NCBI GenBank assembly: GCA_905202055.1
Contig: CAJKQK010000026.1
Span: 1-23,333 of the forward strand
Origin: an uncultured Oxalobacter sp.
Lineage (GTDB): Bacteria; Pseudomonadota; Gammaproteobacteria; Burkholderiales; Burkholderiaceae_D
DNA length: 23,333 nt
Direction: 5' to 3'
Under the pieces are notes generated by a model. That model saw only the letters and a program-made list of their open reading frames with translations. It searched no databases and was not told where the DNA came from. Positions 1 to 7,380 of the stretch are shown piece after piece. Made by a program: the position numbers and the translations under genes. Position 1 is the first letter of the stretch. Each line of letters opens with the position of its first letter.

Positions 1-21
1 GGATAATGCTTTGCTACCCAT
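1..21 (-). CDS. 5' end of a gene running off the left edge (7 codons visible)
   Basis: Only the start is in the window. On the minus strand an ATG at 21-19 is followed by codons for MGSKALS up to the edge. A full Shine-Dalgarno core, GGAGG, lies at 35-31, nine bases before the ATG, and is one of the best ribosome binding sites in the window. The gene follows the thiamine-diphosphate enzyme on the same strand after a 104-base gap, so the two may be co-transcribed. Seven residues cannot identify a family. The start resembles N-termini of CaiB/BaiF (type III) CoA-transferases, which often begin with a KAL-type segment before the first beta strand. That is a suggestion only. Confidence 0.55.
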
Positions 22-64
22 ATTTATCTTCCTCCAATATATTGGTCTGTTTTACTTCTTTTTT

Positions 65-108
65 CTGGCACATGCCAGTCTTCTTTACAATGAAAGAGGT
101 TTCCCTCT
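65..108 (-). other. Two small hairpins between the TPP-enzyme gene and the next gene
   Basis: Read on the minus strand, the first hairpin (108-95) is AGAGG-GAAA-CCTCT, a five-base-pair stem with a GNRA-type GAAA loop that two G-U pairs could extend. The second (78-65) is CTGGC-ATGT-GCCAG. Neither is followed by a clear T-run on the minus strand, so they are weak terminator candidates. They could be processing or stability elements between two co-transcribed genes. The sequence shows only that they can fold. Confidence 0.3.
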
Positions 109-125
109 CCCTTCGTATTCTTATG

Positions 126-1850
126 TTATTTTCCTGCGGCCATCCGCGATTTCAGCCGTGCCTTGGTACCCGGCGACCATTCCTGCGGGTCAACCCAGAT
201 ATTGATGACGGCACACTTTCCTGTCTTCGCCACAGCTTCCCTTCCACGATGCAAGGCGCCTGCAATGTCTTCGGGATTATGGACTTCTTCCCCATATCCG
301 CCCATCATTTCAGCAAATTTACCATATGGCAAGTCACTTAACAAATTACCAACATTCCCCCTGTCGCCATATTTCGCCAGTTGTGCATAACGGATCTGGT
401 TCATTGCCGAGTTGTTGCCGACCACAGCCAGATAAGGCACATGGAAACGATTGGCTGTTTCCATGTCGAATGCGGTCATGGAAAAAGCGCCATCCCCGTA
501 GTAACAAAGAACTTCTTTTTCGGGATGGGCCAGTTTCGCGGCAATAGCGAACCCGGTTCCAACTCCCAGACTGCCCAATGGGCCCGGGTCCATCCATTGT
601 CCAGGATTACGTGGACGCACAGCCTGTGCCGAAATCGTGACGACATCTCCCCCGTCCCCGATATAAACCGTATCGTCATTCAAAAATTCATTCAGTTCAT
701 AGGCAACACGATACGGATTGATCAGTTTGTTTTCCGAACGGAACAAGGGTATCAGTTTTTCAAGTGCCTTTTCTTCGGCAACCCGTAATTCCTGCATCCA
801 TTGCAGACGTTTTGCCCGCGCTCCTTTTTCGACCCTTCCCGAAGCTGCCTGTATCACGGCATTGAAAATGGTACCCGCATGTCCCAGCAAGCCCAGCTCA
901 ATATCCCTGTTTTTCCCGATTTCGACATAATTCTGGTTAATCTGCACCACTCTGGCATCCGGATTCAGTTGCTTTCCATAGCCAAGCCGGAAATCGAAAG
1001 GAGTCCCCACAACAAGAATGACATCCGCATTGGCCAAAGCCATGCCGCGAGTACGATCAAATGAGTGAGGATTGTCGTTTTTCAGAATGCCACGTGCCGC
1101 CCCATTGGTATAAGCGGGAATATCGAATGCCTTGACCAGCTCTGCCGCCTCGGTATGACTGCGGCTGTTCCAGACCTGGCTCCCGAAAAGTACCGCCGGT
1201 TTTTCGGCATGAACAAGCAAATCGGCCAGACTTTCGATTTCTTCCGGGGCGCACATGACTTTGGGAGAACAACGGTAATGGCCGGCAGCAGGCACCGTAC
1301 AGTTTTTGAACTCTACCTTTTTATCGAGAATGTCGCGCGGTACTTCAAGATAAACCGGCCCGGGCACTTCACCCGTCGCCTCACGACAAGCCATGGATAC
1401 CATATCGGCGACGCGTTCGGTCGTTTTTACACTGCTGGCCCATTTGGTGACAGGAGACATCAGTTTGACATGATCATACTCCTGCAGGGAGCCTTGCAAA
1501 TACTGGCTCGTCGCACCCTGACCGCCGATATGCAAAAGAGGCGTTTCGGAACGCAGTGCAGTCGCCAGACCGATAACGGCATTGCAACATCCGGGACCGG
1601 CTGTGGTGACAAGACAGCCTGTTTGACCGGTTTGCCGCGCATATCCGTCGGCGGCATGGGCGGCAACCTGTTCATGACGAAAATCGATGATCCGGATACC
1701 TTCACTGACACATCCATCGTAAATATCGACGATGTTGCCACCTGACAATGTAAAGATGGTATCGACACCTTCGTTCCGAAGTGCTTTTGCAACCAGATGC
1801 CCACCTGAAATGGTCTCCGGATTCAACGAATCTTCTGCTGTCGTGCCCAT
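126..1850 (-). CDS. Thiamine-diphosphate enzyme, acetolactate-synthase-like / 2-hydroxyacyl-CoA lyase-like
   Basis: This is a full-length (574 aa) enzyme of the three-domain pyruvate-oxidase-like superfamily. The Pyr domain carries the activating glutamate in FRHEQVAAHAADGYAR (Glu60), and VTTAGPGCCNAV follows. The C-terminal PP domain has the ThDP/Mg motif from GDG (about 452) to NN (about 479). The tail region GDGGDVVTISAQAVRPR and the end motif INIWVDPQEWSPGTKA match, from memory, a subgroup often annotated acetolactate-synthase-like. That subgroup includes bacterial 2-hydroxyacyl-CoA lyases, which join or split formyl-CoA and aldehydes. It is not the Oxalobacter oxalyl-CoA decarboxylase Oxc, whose sequence differs throughout, and not a standard IlvB: no ilvN small subunit is adjacent. 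I chose ATG at 1850. An in-frame TTG at 1883 would add 11 residues, and neither has a good ribosome binding site. Family is sure; substrate is inferred. Confidence 0.85.
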   Translation of the reverse strand: MGTTAEDSLNPETISGGHLVAKALRNEGVDTIFTLSGGNIVDIYDGCVSEGIRIIDFRHEQVAAHAADGYARQTGQTGCLVTTAGPGCCNAVIGLATALRSETPLLHIGGQGATSQYLQGSLQEYDHVKLMSPVTKWASSVKTTERVADMVSMACREATGEVPGPVYLEVPRDILDKKVEFKNCTVPAAGHYRCSPKVMCAPEEIESLADLLVHAEKPAVLFGSQVWNSRSHTEAAELVKAFDIPAYTNGAARGILKNDNPHSFDRTRGMALANADVILVVGTPFDFRLGYGKQLNPDARVVQINQNYVEIGKNRDIELGLLGHAGTIFNAVIQAASGRVEKGARAKRLQWMQELRVAEEKALEKLIPLFRSENKLINPYRVAYELNEFLNDDTVYIGDGGDVVTISAQAVRPRNPGQWMDPGPLGSLGVGTGFAIAAKLAHPEKEVLCYYGDGAFSMTAFDMETANRFHVPYLAVVGNNSAMNQIRYAQLAKYGDRGNVGNLLSDLPYGKFAEMMGGYGEEVHNPEDIAGALHRGREAVAKTGKCAVINIWVDPQEWSPGTKARLKSRMAAGK

Positions 1851-2161
1851 GTAATGTGTGATGACTCTGCCGTTTAACGTCAATCAAACGACAATAACGT
1901 TTCTTTGGGAAATCAAACGCTGAAGTAACTGTTTCATCAGACAACTGTTTGCATGAAGAAACAAGTGCTACAGCCAATTTTCAAGCTAACAGGTATCATA
2001 GCTTCTTAAGCCAAAAATCCCGCTTGACCACAGTCAATTTTTTCCTCATCCCCTAGCTTCACGCGCTAATTTCATGAATAGCCAAGGCTTCATTCGACTT
2101 GTCTTTTTGACTGCCTTATTTCATGATAGGTGTCCATACCCTCCAAAATAATAAAAATGCC
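1851..2161. other. Divergent intergenic spacer with short repeats
   Basis: This spacer separates the minus-strand TPP enzyme from the plus-strand radical SAM gene and must hold both promoters. A direct repeat of AACTGTTT occurs at 1927-1934 and 1943-1950, 16 bases apart. An inverted repeat TTGAC-CACA-GTCAA lies at 2024-2037. Both could be regulator sites, but each is short enough to arise by chance. I found no convincing sigma70 promoter for the minus-strand gene, and no RNA gene or additional coding region. Confidence 0.4.
2099..2127 (+). promoter_or_regulatory. Possible sigma70 promoter of the radical SAM gene
   Basis: TTGTCT (2099-2104) and CATGAT (2122-2127) are separated by 17 bases, each matching four of six consensus positions. 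Transcription would start near 2134, leaving a leader of about 28 bases to the ATG at 2162. An upstream in-frame ATG at 2123 would lie inside the -10 box, which supports the later start if this promoter is real. Confidence 0.3.
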
Positions 2162-3661
2162 ATGTCGATATTGCTTTCCACTTTGAATGCCCGTTACGCC
2201 CATTCAGCACTTGGCCTTCGTTATCTGAAAGCAAATATGGGGGCGCTTCAATCCAGAACCGAACTGATGGAATTCGTCATTGGCGCAGATGTGGCCGTTC
2301 TTGCTGAAAAAATACTCTCAGTAAACCCACGCATATTGGGACTGTCGGTTTACATCTGGAACGTGGAAGAAACGACAAGACTCGTTTCACTGATCAAAGC
2401 CGTTTCACCCCGAACAATCATTATTCTCGGGGGACCTGAAGTATCCCATGAAACGGAAGGGCAGCCAGTCGTCCAGCTGGCTGATTATGTCATCCGGGGC
2501 TGGGGTGAAGTGACTCTGCCCGCTTTATGCCAGCAGATTCTGGAGGACAAAGCACCCCCTTTGAAAATCCATCAGGGAATTCAGCCAGCCATAACGGATA
2601 TTACGCTGCCTTATGATTTGTATACTGATGAAGATATCGCCCACCGTACACTTTACGTCGAAGCATCCCGCGGATGCCCTTTCCGCTGTGAATTCTGCCT
2701 GTCCTCACTTGATAAAACTGCCTGGACTTTCGATACAGATCTGTTTCTTGACGAGATGGAAAAACTATACCGGCGCGGTGCAAGAAATTTCAAATTCGTC
2801 GATCGTACTTTCAATCTGAACATTAAAAGAAGCCTTCAAATCATCCAATTTTTCCTGAAAAAGCTGGAAGCCGCGCCGTTGGACCCCGTATTCGCCCATT
2901 TCGAACTGGTTCCGGATCATTTGCCCGATGCATTGAAAGAAGCCATTCTGCAGTTTCCCGCAGGTTCGCTGCAACTCGAAATCGGGGTTCAGTCGTTCAA
3001 TACCGACGTACAAAGCTTGATCAGCCGAAAACAGGACAACGAAAAATCGGAAGAAAATATCCGTTGGCTGAGAGAACATACCCACGCCCACATGCATGCC
3101 GATTTGATCGTGGGGCTGCCGGGAGAAAATATCGACAGTTTTGCAAAAGGATTCAACCGTCTGGTTGATGTCAATCCCCACGAAATACAGGTAGGCATTC
3201 TGAAACGCTTGCGGGGCACCCCTGTATTAAGGCATGTCGAGGCATACCGGCTGGTTTTCGATTCCTCTGCACCTTATACGATTCTGTCTACCGCCGATAT
3301 CGGATTTGCTGACATGCAGCGGATGAAACGTTTTGCACGCTACTGGGATTTGATTGCCAATTCAGGCCGTTTTATCAAAACATTGCCGTTTATATTGAAG
3401 GATCAACCGTTCAAACGTTTCATGGCCCTGTCCGACTGGATCTATCGGAAGTCGAATGCCATGCATGGGATTGCTCTTGAAAGACTTGCCGCCCTGATCA
3501 CGGAATGGCTGTGCGAAAATGGCGAGGAACTTGCGACCGCCCGGACTATTGTAGGCGCCGATTTCATTCCACGATCGGAAAGAGGCAAAAAAGGGGAAGA
3601 CAACAAACACACTGCCAATACGGCCCTGATCCGGCAAAACCGGCGGAAAAAAAATGAATAA
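2162..3661 (+). CDS. B12-binding-domain radical SAM protein with DUF4080-type C-terminus
   Basis: The 499-residue product starts MSILLSTLNARYAHSALGLR, the usual opening of this family. A Rossmann-like cobalamin-binding-type domain follows (about 1-130, with ILGLSVYIWN and IIILGGPEVSHE) but has no visible DxHxxG base-off motif. The radical SAM core has its 4Fe-4S cysteines in SRGCPFRCEFC at about 172, 176 and 179, then FKFVDRTFNLN and a GLPGEN glycine motif. The C-terminal third matches the uncharacterised DUF4080 region. It should be a cytosolic SAM-cleaving enzyme whose substrate is unknown. I chose ATG 2162 because family homology starts there; a further 13 codons are open upstream to 2123. 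It stands alone and converges on corA. Confidence 0.88.
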   Translation: MSILLSTLNARYAHSALGLRYLKANMGALQSRTELMEFVIGADVAVLAEKILSVNPRILGLSVYIWNVEETTRLVSLIKAVSPRTIIILGGPEVSHETEGQPVVQLADYVIRGWGEVTLPALCQQILEDKAPPLKIHQGIQPAITDITLPYDLYTDEDIAHRTLYVEASRGCPFRCEFCLSSLDKTAWTFDTDLFLDEMEKLYRRGARNFKFVDRTFNLNIKRSLQIIQFFLKKLEAAPLDPVFAHFELVPDHLPDALKEAILQFPAGSLQLEIGVQSFNTDVQSLISRKQDNEKSEENIRWLREHTHAHMHADLIVGLPGENIDSFAKGFNRLVDVNPHEIQVGILKRLRGTPVLRHVEAYRLVFDSSAPYTILSTADIGFADMQRMKRFARYWDLIANSGRFIKTLPFILKDQPFKRFMALSDWIYRKSNAMHGIALERLAALITEWLCENGEELATARTIVGADFIPRSERGKKGEDNKHTANTALIRQNRRKKNE

Positions 3662-3681
3662 TGGCGTATAGCCAGTTTATT
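3647..3681 (-). terminator. Probable terminator of corA, overlapping the 3' end of the radical SAM gene
   Basis: On the minus strand, starting at the corA stop codon, AATAA and TGGC pair with GCCA and TTATT around a TATAC loop with a two-base bulge (3681-3657). A run of eight T (3654-3647) follows two bases after ATTCA. The T-run is also the lysine-rich poly-A end of the converging radical SAM gene, so the two genes share the bases. The stem is AT-rich and modest. Confidence 0.45.
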
Positions 3682-4645
3682 TCAGCCAGCCCCGGTGCCT
3701 GAAATACCAGAAAGGGGCCAATGCACTTGCCACCATCAGCCCAAGTGCAAACGGATAGCCGAAATCCCATGCCAGTTCAGGCAGGATACGGAAGTTCATA
3801 CCGTAAATACTGGCGATCAGTGTCGGCGGCAGAAATGCCACACTGGCGACCGAGAAAATCTTGATGATCTTGTTCTGGTTGATGTTGATGAAACCGACCG
3901 TCGCATCCATCAGGAAGTTGATTTTTTCAAACAGGAATGAAGTATGGCCATCAAGCGATTCGATATCCCTTAAAATCTGGCGTGCTTCTTCAAACTGGTC
4001 CGAATCGAGCAAACGCCCTCTCATCAAAAAGCTGACTGCCCGTCGCGTATCCATCATGGTACGACGGATACGTCCATTCAAATCTTCTTCCTTGGCAATC
4101 GTAGAGAGAGTGGCCGCCGCGTCCTGATCGGTAAACTCTTCCTGAAGGACTTTACTGCTGACTTCCTCGAGATTACGGTAAATGCCTTCCAGCGCATCGG
4201 CAGAATATTCTGCATCCGTTGCGTACAAGTCGAGAAGAACGTCTTTGTAATCGGTAATGGAACCGGGACGTGATCTGGCTCGCATTCTGACGAGCCGGAA
4301 AACCGGCAAGTCTTCCGGATGCATCGAAAACAACATGTTACGCGTCAGGATAAAGGCAACGGTAATGGTCTGCGAGGGACCTTCATCGTCATCATCGATC
4401 CGGAAATCCGTCCGCAAATGCAAATCACCGTTTTCCGCTTCGTAATACCGTGCAGACGCTTCGATATCCTTGACATCGTCTTCATCCGGCATCGTCACAT
4501 CATAGGTGCTTTTCACCCAGGAACGTTCTTCTTCAGTCGGATCGGTCATATCGACCCATATGGGGGCGACATTTTCCAGATCCGCTCTGGATTCGATCGG
4601 TACCTGATTCAAGCGGCCGTTTTGAAGGACGAAGACATTGATCAT
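3677..4645 (-). CDS. corA: Magnesium/cobalt transport protein CorA
   Basis: This is a pentameric inner-membrane channel for Mg2+ (and Co2+, Ni2+) uptake. The 322-residue protein has the usual acidic cytoplasmic N-terminal domain. A long helical region around 150-260 leads into two C-terminal membrane spans (about 261-281 and 293-314). The diagnostic selectivity loop YGMNF sits between them at 281-285, and the short basic tail is FRHRGWLK. Length and layout are normal for CorA. ATG 4645 starts the conserved MINVF segment, though no clear ribosome binding site precedes it. The 204-base upstream spacer packed with inverted repeats suggests its own control rather than simple readthrough from mtgA. 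Confidence 0.95.
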   Translation of the reverse strand: MINVFVLQNGRLNQVPIESRADLENVAPIWVDMTDPTEEERSWVKSTYDVTMPDEDDVKDIEASARYYEAENGDLHLRTDFRIDDDDEGPSQTITVAFILTRNMLFSMHPEDLPVFRLVRMRARSRPGSITDYKDVLLDLYATDAEYSADALEGIYRNLEEVSSKVLQEEFTDQDAAATLSTIAKEEDLNGRIRRTMMDTRRAVSFLMRGRLLDSDQFEEARQILRDIESLDGHTSFLFEKINFLMDATVGFININQNKIIKIFSVASVAFLPPTLIASIYGMNFRILPELAWDFGYPFALGLMVASALAPFWYFRHRGWLK

Positions 4646-4675
4646 GAGAAAAAACTTTCAGACACATTAACAGGG

Positions 4676-4691
4676 TTTCTGTCGACAGAAA
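4676..4691. repeat. Perfect 16-base palindrome upstream of corA
   Basis: TTTCTGTCGACAGAAA reads the same on both strands and lies 30 bases upstream of the corA start. The size and perfect dyad fit a dimeric repressor or activator site. As RNA it could form six pairs around a TCGA loop, but no T-run follows on the minus strand. It has no recognised owner. Confidence 0.5.
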
Positions 4692-4717
4692 TCAGGGATG
4701 GATCACATCACGCACAG

Positions 4718-4787
4718 ATTTCAGTTTAATGACAAACATTCAAATGGCGTTATTTTGAATGGTCATTAAATTATTGCCCAACTGAAA
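4718..4787. repeat. Large interrupted inverted repeat in the mtgA-corA spacer
   Basis: The left arm TTTAATGAC-AAA-CATTCAAA (4725-4744) is mirrored by TTTGAATGGTCATTAAA (4754-4770): nine plus eight base pairs with a three-base bulge and a nine-base loop. Outside it, TTTCAG (4719-4724) is mirrored by CTGAAA (4782-4787). A transcript of either strand could fold it. The AT content and lack of a T-run argue against a simple terminator, so an operator, an RNA leader structure or a remnant of a repeat element are alternatives. Confidence 0.6.
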
Positions 4788-4790
4788 ATA

Positions 4791-4835
4791 GCGCAAGTGT
4801 ACTGATAACATGTATATGAGGCAAGTTACTTGCGC
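4791..4835. repeat. GCGCAAGT / ACTTGCGC inverted repeat after mtgA
   Basis: GCGCAAGT (4791-4798) is mirrored exactly by ACTTGCGC (4828-4835), with a 29-base interior. A third half-site makes a nested GCAAGT-T-ACTTGC at 4821-4833. On the minus strand the element lies 15 bases beyond the mtgA stop and is followed by TATTTTC, so it could act as a loose terminator for the upstream operon. The spacing also fits a regulator with three half-sites. Confidence 0.5.
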
Positions 4836-4849
4836 ACAATTAATTTTCG

Positions 4850-5569
4850 CTATCGCGGGACGTCAGCCGACCCCATCCTTCTTAAAATAAGAGAAGTCCG
4901 GCGCATCAGATAGGCAGAATTCCGGTGCGAATCGAAATAACGGGGCTTGGGTAACATAGCCGCCAGTTTGGCTGCCTGTCCCGGACTGAGATTGGCTGCG
5001 GACGTTCCATAATAATGGCGCGCCGCCGCCTCGGCGCCGAATACTCCGGTACCGAACTCGACCAGATTGAGGTAAAGCTCGAATATCCTTTCCTTTTCCA
5101 TCCAGAACTCGAGCATGTAGGTAATCACAAGTTCCTGTACTTTTCTTACGTAACTGCGGCTGCCGGAAAGGAAGAGGTTTTTGGCCAGCTGTTGTGTGAT
5201 GGTAGAACCACCGGCAACAATTTTTCCTTTCTTGCTGTTTTTTTCATACGCTTTCAAAAGCGCGTCCCACTCCACACCTTCGTGATCGGTGAAATTCGAA
5301 TCTTCGGATGCAATCACTGCCCGTTTCAAATTTCGCGAAATACGTTTATAGGGTACCCATTTATGCTGCAATTTCGCCCTGGGATTCTTTTCCTGCAAAA
5401 CGGACAATTGTTGTCTCATAAAGCTGGTTGAACCCGGATTGAAATGAACCCACCAGGCAATCTGAAAGAAAAAATAAATCTGCATCGCCAGTATAAGTCC
5501 CAAAGGGACAAAAACGATCCAGCGCCAGTACTTCCGGCAAAGTGCGGCAAGTTCCTTTATTTTCATCAT
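4850..5569 (-). CDS. mtgA: Monofunctional biosynthetic peptidoglycan transglycosylase
   Basis: MtgA polymerises lipid II into glycan strands at the outer face of the inner membrane, without a transpeptidase domain. The 239-residue protein has one N-terminal membrane anchor (about 16-38) and a GT51 domain. The catalytic Glu89 is in IASEDSNF, GGSTITQQLAKNLFLS is the second signature, and ERIFELYLNLVEFGTGVFG the third. Length is normal. Its start overlaps the aroE stop by one base (TAATG on the minus strand), which implies translational coupling; ATG 5566 is an equally possible start one codon in. It is the last gene of the mpl-to-mtgA run. Confidence 0.95.
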   Translation of the reverse strand: MMKIKELAALCRKYWRWIVFVPLGLILAMQIYFFFQIAWWVHFNPGSTSFMRQQLSVLQEKNPRAKLQHKWVPYKRISRNLKRAVIASEDSNFTDHEGVEWDALLKAYEKNSKKGKIVAGGSTITQQLAKNLFLSGSRSYVRKVQELVITYMLEFWMEKERIFELYLNLVEFGTGVFGAEAAARHYYGTSAANLSPGQAAKLAAMLPKPRYFDSHRNSAYLMRRTSLILRRMGSADVPR

Positions 5570-6384
5570 TATTCGCGCCCGAAATATGAAAATACTGCCT
5601 TGGTATCCGGTTTGACGCCGCGCCAGACAAAGAAGGATTCCGCCGCCTGTTCCACCAGCATCCCGAAACCGTCCCGGCCGTTCACGTTACACTGCCGCGC
5701 AAATTGAATGAATGGCGTCGGCTCGTCGGCATACACCATATCGAGCGCCAGCGCATTGTCAGCAAAAATGTTTCTGGAAACCGGTGGCATTGCATTCGAC
5801 AGTCCGGCAGATGTCGCATTGATGACAATGTCGTACGATTCTTTCAGCTCATAATAGGCGGAAGCACTTGTCTTTCCAAAATCCGAGAACTGTTTCGCCA
5901 ATTCTTCGGCCTTGGCCACATTTCTGTTTGCGATATGAATAAAGGCCGGCTTCTGTTCAAGAAGAGGTAGCATGACACCATAAGCGGCTCCCCCTGCGCC
6001 AAGAAGCAGAATCCGGCTATTTAAAAGGGAAATGCCGGCATTTACCGTAATATCGGCCACCAGACCTGCACCATCCGTATTGTCACCGACGATCATGCCA
6101 TCCCTGAAAACCAGTGTATTGACCGCTCCCGCCATCTTCGCTCTTGGAGTCAGTCCCGTTGCCAGATTGAATGCACCGAATTTGAACGGCACCGTTACAT
6201 TCAATCCTTTGCCACCTTCTTCAATGAATTTCCTGACTGTTGCGTCAAAACCATCCACTGGTGCCAGCAATCGTCCGTATTCCATATCCTGCCCGGTTCC
6301 GGTTGCAAACAAGGTATGAATCTCCGGCGATTTGCTGTGAGCGACAGGATTTCCTATGACGGCATAACGATCAGGCATAACCAT
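5569..6384 (-). CDS. aroE: Shikimate 5-dehydrogenase (NADP+)
   Basis: AroE reduces 3-dehydroshikimate to shikimate in the cytosolic aromatic amino-acid pathway. The 271-residue sequence shows the shikimate-binding segment YAVIGNPVAHSKSP, the catalytic lysine in LNVTVPFK, the DNTDGAGL motif, the dinucleotide loop LLLGAGGAAYG with NRNV following, and GFGMLVEQAA near the end. It is the usual length. The start could be ATG 6384 or the ATG two codons later; neither has a clear ribosome binding site. aroQ of the same pathway lies at 12150 on the other strand. Confidence 0.96.
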   Translation of the reverse strand: MVMPDRYAVIGNPVAHSKSPEIHTLFATGTGQDMEYGRLLAPVDGFDATVRKFIEEGGKGLNVTVPFKFGAFNLATGLTPRAKMAGAVNTLVFRDGMIVGDNTDGAGLVADITVNAGISLLNSRILLLGAGGAAYGVMLPLLEQKPAFIHIANRNVAKAEELAKQFSDFGKTSASAYYELKESYDIVINATSAGLSNAMPPVSRNIFADNALALDMVYADEPTPFIQFARQCNVNGRDGFGMLVEQAAESFFVWRGVKPDTKAVFSYFGRE

Positions 6385-6442
6385 GCATTAAAGGTAAAGT
6401 TAAGCGATTTTAATGAAATTTAAGGTAAATTCGAAAAAACAA

Positions 6443-7300
6443 TCAAGACGTCGTCGTTACAACCTGCGATTTCAGTCCCTGATCACGCGTAAAATTCAAA
6501 CGTGTAATAATGCTTCGGGCATTCCCGCTAAAACGGCCAAAAGGTGCGGCACGCCGCACGATATTCAAAGCAGCCGCATCGAGTGCCGGATTACCGGACG
6601 ACTTGACGATACTGACCCCACCGGCTTTTTCATAAAGAGAGCCGTCATGATACACGTTAATCCGGACAGTCAGCTGTCCATACAAACGGGTTCCATTTTT
6701 TTGTGGAAAATTTATGACACCGATACTTTCGACTTTTTTCTGTACTGATTTGAAATACATGGCATCGCCGACATCTCGGGTCTGAGAGGTGATGGTCTGA
6801 CCTCTGTCGTCACCATAAGCATATCCTCCTCTGGCATTCCGGTTGAACACAACCGAATCACCTTCACCTCTTCCACCTCCCGTTCCGCCATTACCGTTCC
6901 GACTCCCGCCGTTATTGGCCGGATTGGCACTTTTTTGCGGGGAAATCTTTTTTTCCGGTACGGGAATGCTTTTCTGATTGCCCTGTCTGGAGAGAGAAGT
7001 AATCGGCCTGCTTTCGACCGGCTTGTTTTCCGGTGCCTTTTTTTGAGGGATTTTCCCCGTGATTGTCTGAGCATTAATAAGGGTTTCACTGACCGTTTTG
7101 CCTCCGGCAGCCGACCCTGTCCACATGCCATTGCCGCCCCCACCACCACTGAGTACGACCTCGATAACGGGAGGAGCATGCCTGAAACCGGATGCCGTGG
7201 GAGTAACAAATTTAACTGACAACACAATGGCGTGTATCAGAACGGACACAGCGATCGCTATGCCAAGTCCACGATTTTTCAGTATTGAATTTGCCGGCAT
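6443..7300 (-). CDS. TonB-family energy-transducer protein
   Basis: This 285-residue protein has TonB layout. A short cytoplasmic N-terminus precedes one membrane span (about GIAIAVSVLIHAIVLSVKF). A periplasmic linker follows, rich in Gly, Pro and Lys (with a stretch like GNGGTGGGRGEGD). The C-terminal domain has GQLTVRINVYHDGSLYE and SSGNPALDAAALNIVRRAAPF, typical of TonB proteins that touch outer-membrane receptors. No exbB, exbD or receptor gene is nearby, so it must use partners encoded elsewhere. I chose ATG 7300 because GGTGA lies eight bases upstream; TTG and GTG codons further up (7315, 7312) are in frame. It may serve envelope integrity rather than iron uptake, given its peptidoglycan-gene neighbours. 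Confidence 0.8.
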   Translation of the reverse strand: MPANSILKNRGLGIAIAVSVLIHAIVLSVKFVTPTASGFRHAPPVIEVVLSGGGGGNGMWTGSAAGGKTVSETLINAQTITGKIPQKKAPENKPVESRPITSLSRQGNQKSIPVPEKKISPQKSANPANNGGSRNGNGGTGGGRGEGDSVVFNRNARGGYAYGDDRGQTITSQTRDVGDAMYFKSVQKKVESIGVINFPQKNGTRLYGQLTVRINVYHDGSLYEKAGGVSIVKSSGNPALDAAALNIVRRAAPFGRFSGNARSIITRLNFTRDQGLKSQVVTTTS

Positions 7301-7380
7301 TGAATGAATCACCAAAAATAATGCATGCGCCTGAATTTCAAGAGAATTTATGCGCGATCACTATACACCCATTCAGTATT

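Noticed and set aside
1065..1745. A 226-codon open frame on the plus strand
   Set aside because: It lies entirely antisense to the TPP-enzyme gene, has no family-like motif and no ribosome binding site.
126..1850. Calling this gene oxc (oxalyl-CoA decarboxylase) or gcl (glyoxylate carboligase)
   Set aside because: The sequence differs throughout from Oxalobacter Oxc as I remember it, and Gcl has a valine where this protein has the catalytic Glu60.
2765..3181. A 138-codon minus-strand frame inside the radical SAM gene
   Set aside because: It is antisense to a well-supported conserved gene and shows no domain of its own.
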